Shown here: piece after piece, positions 13,652 to 16,925 of the stretch
Layout: each line of letters opens with the position of its first letter
How positions within the stretch are numbered: the stretch's first letter is position 1
Assembly: GCA_945983195.1 (NCBI GenBank)
Contig: CAMFSS010000012.1
Coordinates: forward strand, 1-16,925
DNA from: an uncultured Prevotellaceae bacterium
Lineage (GTDB): Bacteria > Bacteroidota > Bacteroidia > Bacteroidales > Muribaculaceae
Length of the DNA: 16,925 bases
Direction: 5' to 3'
Made by a program: the position numbers and the translations under genes
Notes under the pieces: model-generated
What the model saw: only the letters and a program-made list of their open reading frames with translations
What the model was told of the DNA's origin: nothing
Database searches by the model: none

Positions 13652-14818
13652 TTAATGGGCTTCCGAGCCTATGCTGACCGGAGCTATTCCCTCAAGCGTT
13701 ATTTTTACCGGCTTGATGAAGCCCAGGCTGTCAAATTCCATCTTGTCGATGCACACCTGTCTTTCGTTGGCTTGGCTGCACCCTATTGGTCGCCTGTGGT
13801 AGACTATGTAGTGCTCGTCTTTTCCGGGTATGCTTATCACTGAGTGGTGTCCGGCACCTGTGGCAACGTCGGGGTCTTGCTGGAGTATTTTGCCGATGCG
13901 TTTGAACGGGCCCAGTGGTGAGTCGGCAATTGCGTATGCCACACTGTAGTCGGGACCGCCCCAGCCACCTTCCGACCACATGAAGTAGTATTTGCCATTA
14001 CGTTTCATCATGAACGGACCTTCCACATATTTCTCCGGAGTCACCTCCTTGAAGGTTTCACCGTCGTCGAATGTGGCTAAGCTCATGAGGTCATTGCCCA
14101 GGCGTGCCACGTTGCAGTGCCCCCACCCTCCGTAGTAGATGTAGTATTGTCCGTCGTCGTCTCTGAATACGAATTGGTCGATGGGCTGCGCTCCGTTCAC
14201 AATCTTGTTGATAAGAGGCTTGCCAAGTGCGTCCTTGTAGGGGCCTTCGGGAGCGTCGGCTATGGCTACGCCTATTCCACCGACCTGCCCGTTGTTCTGT
14301 ATGTCGTTGCCTCCGAAAAAGAGATAATACTTGTTGTTGGCGTTAATCACCGATGGTGCCCACAGTGCGTATTTCACCCATTTTACGTTCTCTATCGACA
14401 GAATTTTGCTGTGCTTCTTCCAGTTCACAAGGTCTTTCGACGAGAAGGCATCGAAGTGCGTTTGCAGATTGTATTCCTGGTTTATGGCATCGGTCTTTCT
14501 GCTCAAGTCGTCTTTGTAGATGAATCTGTCCTCTCCGTGCAGAAGCGACAGTGTAGGGAAGATCCAGAATGTATCTCCGTAGATAATGCCTTCGGGGTCG
14601 GCGTACCAGCCGGGGAACGCCGGATTTCCTGCCATCTTTATTCCGGTGGGTGCGCTCAAGTCGATGCCACCACCAAGCTTGTTGTCGTGTCCGGCTCTGC
14701 CCGCCGATTGTGCATCGGTGGGTTGCTTTGCCGGCAAAAACGAAGGCAGCAGCAATGAGATTAAAACTATTGCCGATTTCCTGGTAGCTTTTTTCAAGTA
14801 ATTGGTTCTGTTGATCAT
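13652..14818 (-). CDS. Secreted glycoside hydrolase family 43 protein
   Basis: The 388-residue product is a GH43-type five-bladed beta-propeller, a family of inverting enzymes acting on arabinan, xylan or related plant glycans. A signal peptide covers about residues 1-30 (basic start, then IVLISLLLPSFLPA). The catalytic triad is recognisable: base Asp74 in WYADPEG, pKa-modulating Asp214 in QPIDQFVF, and acid Glu266 in VEGPFMMKRNGKYYFMWS. WAPSV (153-157) and GAGHHS (321-326) are further family motifs. The ATG at 14818 (MINRTNYLKK) was preferred to an upstream one at 14887 because a TATTTTTG -7 box lies between them and the signal peptide then starts normally. The enzyme is likely periplasmic or surface-exposed. 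No SusC/SusD pair is in the window, so it is not in an obvious polysaccharide utilisation locus here. Exact substrate unknown. Confidence 0.9.
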   Translation of the reverse strand: MINRTNYLKKATRKSAIVLISLLLPSFLPAKQPTDAQSAGRAGHDNKLGGGIDLSAPTGIKMAGNPAFPGWYADPEGIIYGDTFWIFPTLSLLHGEDRFIYKDDLSRKTDAINQEYNLQTHFDAFSSKDLVNWKKHSKILSIENVKWVKYALWAPSVINANNKYYLFFGGNDIQNNGQVGGIGVAIADAPEGPYKDALGKPLINKIVNGAQPIDQFVFRDDDGQYYIYYGGWGHCNVARLGNDLMSLATFDDGETFKEVTPEKYVEGPFMMKRNGKYYFMWSEGGWGGPDYSVAYAIADSPLGPFKRIGKILQQDPDVATGAGHHSVISIPGKDEHYIVYHRRPIGCSQANERQVCIDKMEFDSLGFIKPVKITLEGIAPVSIGSEAH

Positions 14819-14860
14819 AATGCTATGTATTTTTGGTTTTGTGTAAGGGATTCTCGATTG

Positions 14861-14868
14861 CAAAAATA
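14861..14868 (-). promoter_or_regulatory. Candidate -7 element for the GH43 gene
   Basis: On the minus strand this reads TATTTTTG (TAnnTTTG), 43 bp before the chosen GH43 start codon. The expected -33 TTG is not clear. Its location helps to reject the longer frame starting at 14887. Confidence 0.4.
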
Positions 14869-14955
14869 CTCCAAACGTGCAAGACATAACGACACATACT
14901 GATTAATTAAGGGTAAAAACTGTTCAATCGTTCTGGGATTATTATGCACTGCGCC

Positions 14956-14997
14956 AAAAAAGCAGCCCCTGCCGCACGGTGATGCGTGGCAGGGGCT
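14956..14997 (-). terminator. Rho-independent terminator of the LRR gene
   Basis: AGCCCCTGCC (14964-14973) and GGCAGGGGCT (14988-14997) form a 10-bp GC-rich stem with a 14-nt loop. Read on the minus strand it is followed by GC and a run of six T (14956-14961). It lies 27 bp after the stop codon of the LRR gene. Its stem resembles that of the hairpin at 13583-13625. Confidence 0.88.
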
Positions 14998-15023
14998 ATA
15001 CTTGATATAATAATTCGTGATGC

Positions 15024-16412
15024 TTATTTCACAAGAACTTTGCTTGCTTTGTTGCCGGCTTTCACAATCAGGATTCCGGCAGGAAGGTTGCTGATGCTTG
15101 CTGCGCCATCGGCGGCAACTGTGCGGTAAAGCTCCTTGCCGTCGGCTGTGTAGACGCTAACCACAGCACCCTGCTCAAGACCCTCAACGGTCACGTTTCC
15201 GGCTGAGCACTTCACGGTGGCTGCATTGGCAGCCAATGTGCCCTTCACACCGGTCTGGTCTGCTACGATGTTGGGGAAGTTCTTCCATATATCGGCATTC
15301 TTGTAGGTATCGACTGCCTCGGCAGGAACGTGGATTGTGATGCTGTTGTAAAAAGCGGTCTTCTCGTCGTCGGAGAATTCCTCAAGGCTGAAGAAATCAG
15401 GCTCAGGACGTGCATAGTCGTCGTACTCGAAGTGAGGAGGAACCGAGCCTTTGCAGTAGATGTCGGAGAATGCCCAGCGGTGTGTGTTGTCGGGGAGGAG
15501 CTCCCAGCATCCGAGTGCACCGAAGCCGAGCACGTCGACAGTAGAGCTGAGAGTTACCGACTCCATGCTGATGCACTCATAGAAAATGTCGCTTTCGAGA
15601 GTGACTACGCCCTCGGGGATCACCACGTTGGTGAGCGAATTGCAGTTGGCGAAAGCACGCTTCTTGATGGTGGCGCAAGAGCCGGGCAGATTAAGCTCCT
15701 TCAGTGCTTCGCAATTGGTGAATGCACCGTTCTTGATGAGTGTGAGTGTGCTTGGGAAGTTGATCTCTTCGAGCGAGAGGCAATAGTAGCAGAAGCTTTC
15801 GGGAATTGTGACTACTCCCTCAGGAATGGTAATGGATTTGAGTGATGTGCAGGTTGAAAATACTTGGTCCTCGAATTTTGTGCAAGTTGAAGGCAGAGTG
15901 ACCGACTTGAGCGAAGCGCACTCCTTAAAGGCGCATGATTCAAGAAGGGTTACACCCTCGGGAATGTCGATTGACTCGAGCGACACGCACTGGTAGAATG
16001 CCAGCATACCGATGTTCTTGAGTGTCGACGGCAATGTGATTTCGGTGAGGTTGGCACAGTCGTTGAATGTGTTCATGGCGCTGGTCGTCACGCGCTCGTT
16101 CAGCCCTACTTTTTCCTCTGCGCGGGGGGAGCATGCGCTGCTGCCCATCTTGGTGACGGTCGCGGGCAGGACAATCGACTTGATTTTTGCATCGCGGAAG
16201 CAGCTTTTGGCAAGCTCGGTCACAGTGTAGGCTGTTTCGCCGTCGTACACTGTTTCGGGGATTACAATATCGCCGGTGGCATCGGCTCCCGATGACACTT
16301 TGGCTGTTGACGATGTCACTGCTGCATACTCGATGCCCTCATAGGTGAATGCCGAAAGGCTGAGGCTCGATAGAACGGCTGTCGCTACAAAAAGTAAAGA
16401 TCTAAATTTCAT
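15024..16412 (-). CDS. BspA-like leucine-rich repeat surface protein with sorting tail
   Basis: The 462-residue protein starts with a signal peptide (MKFRSLLFVATAVLSSLSLSA). Residues about 70-300 are LRR_5 (BspA/TpLRR) repeats of 23 residues, with the pattern aFxxCxsLxsItIPegVtxI and LPST/IPEG alternating. A non-repeat segment (about 300-385) contains SITIHVPAEAVDTYKNADIWKNF, the usual closing unit of such proteins. The C-terminus (about 392-462) resembles a type IX secretion sorting domain: VVSVYTADGKELYRT, then LPAGILIVKAGNKASKVLVK. BspA-like proteins are surface adhesins or binding proteins; no ligand can be inferred. One repeat (94-115) is badly degenerate. The gene is monocistronic, with a terminator just downstream and the Crp/Fnr terminator upstream. 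Confidence 0.88.
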   Translation of the reverse strand: MKFRSLLFVATAVLSSLSLSAFTYEGIEYAAVTSSTAKVSSGADATGDIVIPETVYDGETAYTVTELAKSCFRDAKIKSIVLPATVTKMGSSACSPRAEEKVGLNERVTTSAMNTFNDCANLTEITLPSTLKNIGMLAFYQCVSLESIDIPEGVTLLESCAFKECASLKSVTLPSTCTKFEDQVFSTCTSLKSITIPEGVVTIPESFCYYCLSLEEINFPSTLTLIKNGAFTNCEALKELNLPGSCATIKKRAFANCNSLTNVVIPEGVVTLESDIFYECISMESVTLSSTVDVLGFGALGCWELLPDNTHRWAFSDIYCKGSVPPHFEYDDYARPEPDFFSLEEFSDDEKTAFYNSITIHVPAEAVDTYKNADIWKNFPNIVADQTGVKGTLAANAATVKCSAGNVTVEGLEQGAVVSVYTADGKELYRTVAADGAASISNLPAGILIVKAGNKASKVLVK

Positions 16413-16562
16413 AATCGTTCTTGTTTTTAATTGGTTAGTATTATAAGATTGTTGACTTTAGCAAATGAAGCAAAAAACGGCAAATTTGCAGAAAAATGAT
16501 TGAAAAAGCGAGTATTTTCTCACATAAATTGTGCCATTTCCGCTATTTGTTTATGCTTTTGG

Positions 16563-16570
16563 CAAATGTA
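16563..16570 (-). promoter_or_regulatory. Weak candidate -7 element upstream of the LRR gene
   Basis: The minus strand reads TACATTTG, the same 8-mer as the DUF3108 -7 box. It is 150 bp before the LRR start, and the nearest TTTG upstream has a spacer of only 14 nt, so the fit is poor. Confidence 0.25.
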
Positions 16571-16586
16571 ATGGGAATTTACAACA

Positions 16587-16612
16587 AAGCGATTGATTTA
16601 TGTCAATCGCTT
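16587..16612 (-). terminator. Terminator hairpin after the Crp/Fnr gene
   Basis: AAGCGATTGA and TCAATCGCTT pair perfectly over 10 bp around a 6-nt loop. On the minus strand the hairpin is followed by TGTTGT, a U-rich but imperfect tail. It lies 32 bp after the Crp/Fnr stop codon, as expected for its terminator. Confidence 0.6.
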
Positions 16613-16644
16613 CAAAAAAAATTCAAGAATGTAAGATTTTGCTT

Positions 16645-16925
16645 CTATTCGCTTTGAGTTTTGCGCAGTCGGCACAGGTATTCGGGCGAAATTCCCAAAT
16701 ATGAGGCAATGGTCTTTTGGTACACTCTGCCTATTATCTCGGGCCGGCTTTTCTGTAGCGCAAGGTATCGCTCCTTTGCAGTGCCATTGTTCACATTCAC
16801 GTTCTTGTATTCCTGGTAGAACAGTTCCTCCCATGCCAAGTGCAGGCTCCACACGGCAAAGTCGGGGCACTCCTTCACCAGCGTATTGAAGTCGTCGCAT
16901 TTCACGGCAAGCAGCGTCGATTCGC
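16645..16925 (-). CDS. Crp/Fnr-family transcriptional regulator, C-terminal part (5' end outside window)
   Basis: The frame is open from the right edge to TAG at 16645, giving at least 93 residues. The visible part begins after the cyclic-nucleotide-binding-like barrel and continues through the dimerisation helix (DFAVWSLHLAWEELFYQEYKNV) into a winged helix-turn-helix. KERYLALQKSRPEIIGRVYQK, then TIASYLGISPEYLCRLRK, is the Bacteroidota Crp-like recognition region, with ASYLGISPEYLCRLRK as the helix-turn-helix. The start codon is outside the window; internal GTG or ATG codons are not credible starts. The effector and targets are unknown. These regulators often lack the canonical cAMP-binding residues, which cannot be checked here. 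A terminator follows at 16587-16612. Confidence 0.85.
   Translation of the reverse strand, partial: ESTLLAVKCDDFNTLVKECPDFAVWSLHLAWEELFYQEYKNVNVNNGTAKERYLALQKSRPEIIGRVYQKTIASYLGISPEYLCRLRKTQSE

Noticed and set aside
14117..14758. 213-codon plus-strand open frame
   Set aside because: Antisense to the GH43 gene, whose catalytic residues are all identifiable on the minus strand.

Overview
The window comes from a Bacteroidota chromosome, most likely order Bacteroidales. I infer this from the gene families (BspA-like LRR protein, DUF3108, a Bacteroidota-type Crp/Fnr regulator, a YbeY without the third zinc histidine), from -7 promoter elements of the TAnnTTTG type, and from the near absence of Shine-Dalgarno sites. 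Genus is not resolved. I ran no database search; all family calls rest on motifs read from the translations.

Layout. Left block (1-6121): a partial lactonase-family beta-propeller lipoprotein (minus), a DUF3108 exported protein (plus), then a minus-strand set transcribed right to left: DUF1343/NamZ-like exo-muramidase, a sodium:solute symporter and a WYL-domain regulator. The DUF1343 gene is interrupted by one in-frame TAG while the rest of its frame is intact. Central block (6483-13473): seven plus-strand housekeeping genes, ybeY-mnmG-apt-uvrC-dtd-mazG-like-deoC, for rRNA processing, tRNA wobble modification, purine salvage, nucleotide excision repair, D-aminoacyl-tRNA proofreading, nucleotide sanitation and deoxyribose catabolism. 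Right block (13652-16925): minus-strand accessory genes, namely a secreted GH43 glycosidase, a secreted BspA-like LRR protein with a probable type IX sorting tail, and the C-terminal part of a Crp/Fnr regulator cut by the window edge.

The most notable non-genic signals lie in the central block. Two perfect 16-bp copies of the ParB-binding site parS (TGTTTCACGTGAAACA) sit 2.4 kb apart, one between mnmG and apt and one inside the uvrC reading frame, where it spells part of the C-terminal helix-hairpin-helix. This suggests an origin-proximal centromere region. The two spacers flanking apt each carry five GTC triplets at an exact 9-nt period, one AT-rich and one GC-rich and hairpin-forming. Strong terminator hairpins with related CCCCTGC/GCAGGGG stems follow deoC/GH43 and the LRR gene.

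No tRNA, rRNA, CRISPR array, insertion sequence or prophage gene was seen. The 1010-1505 and 6122-6482 intergenic regions hold promoter-like elements; the second also contains a possible decayed reading frame.
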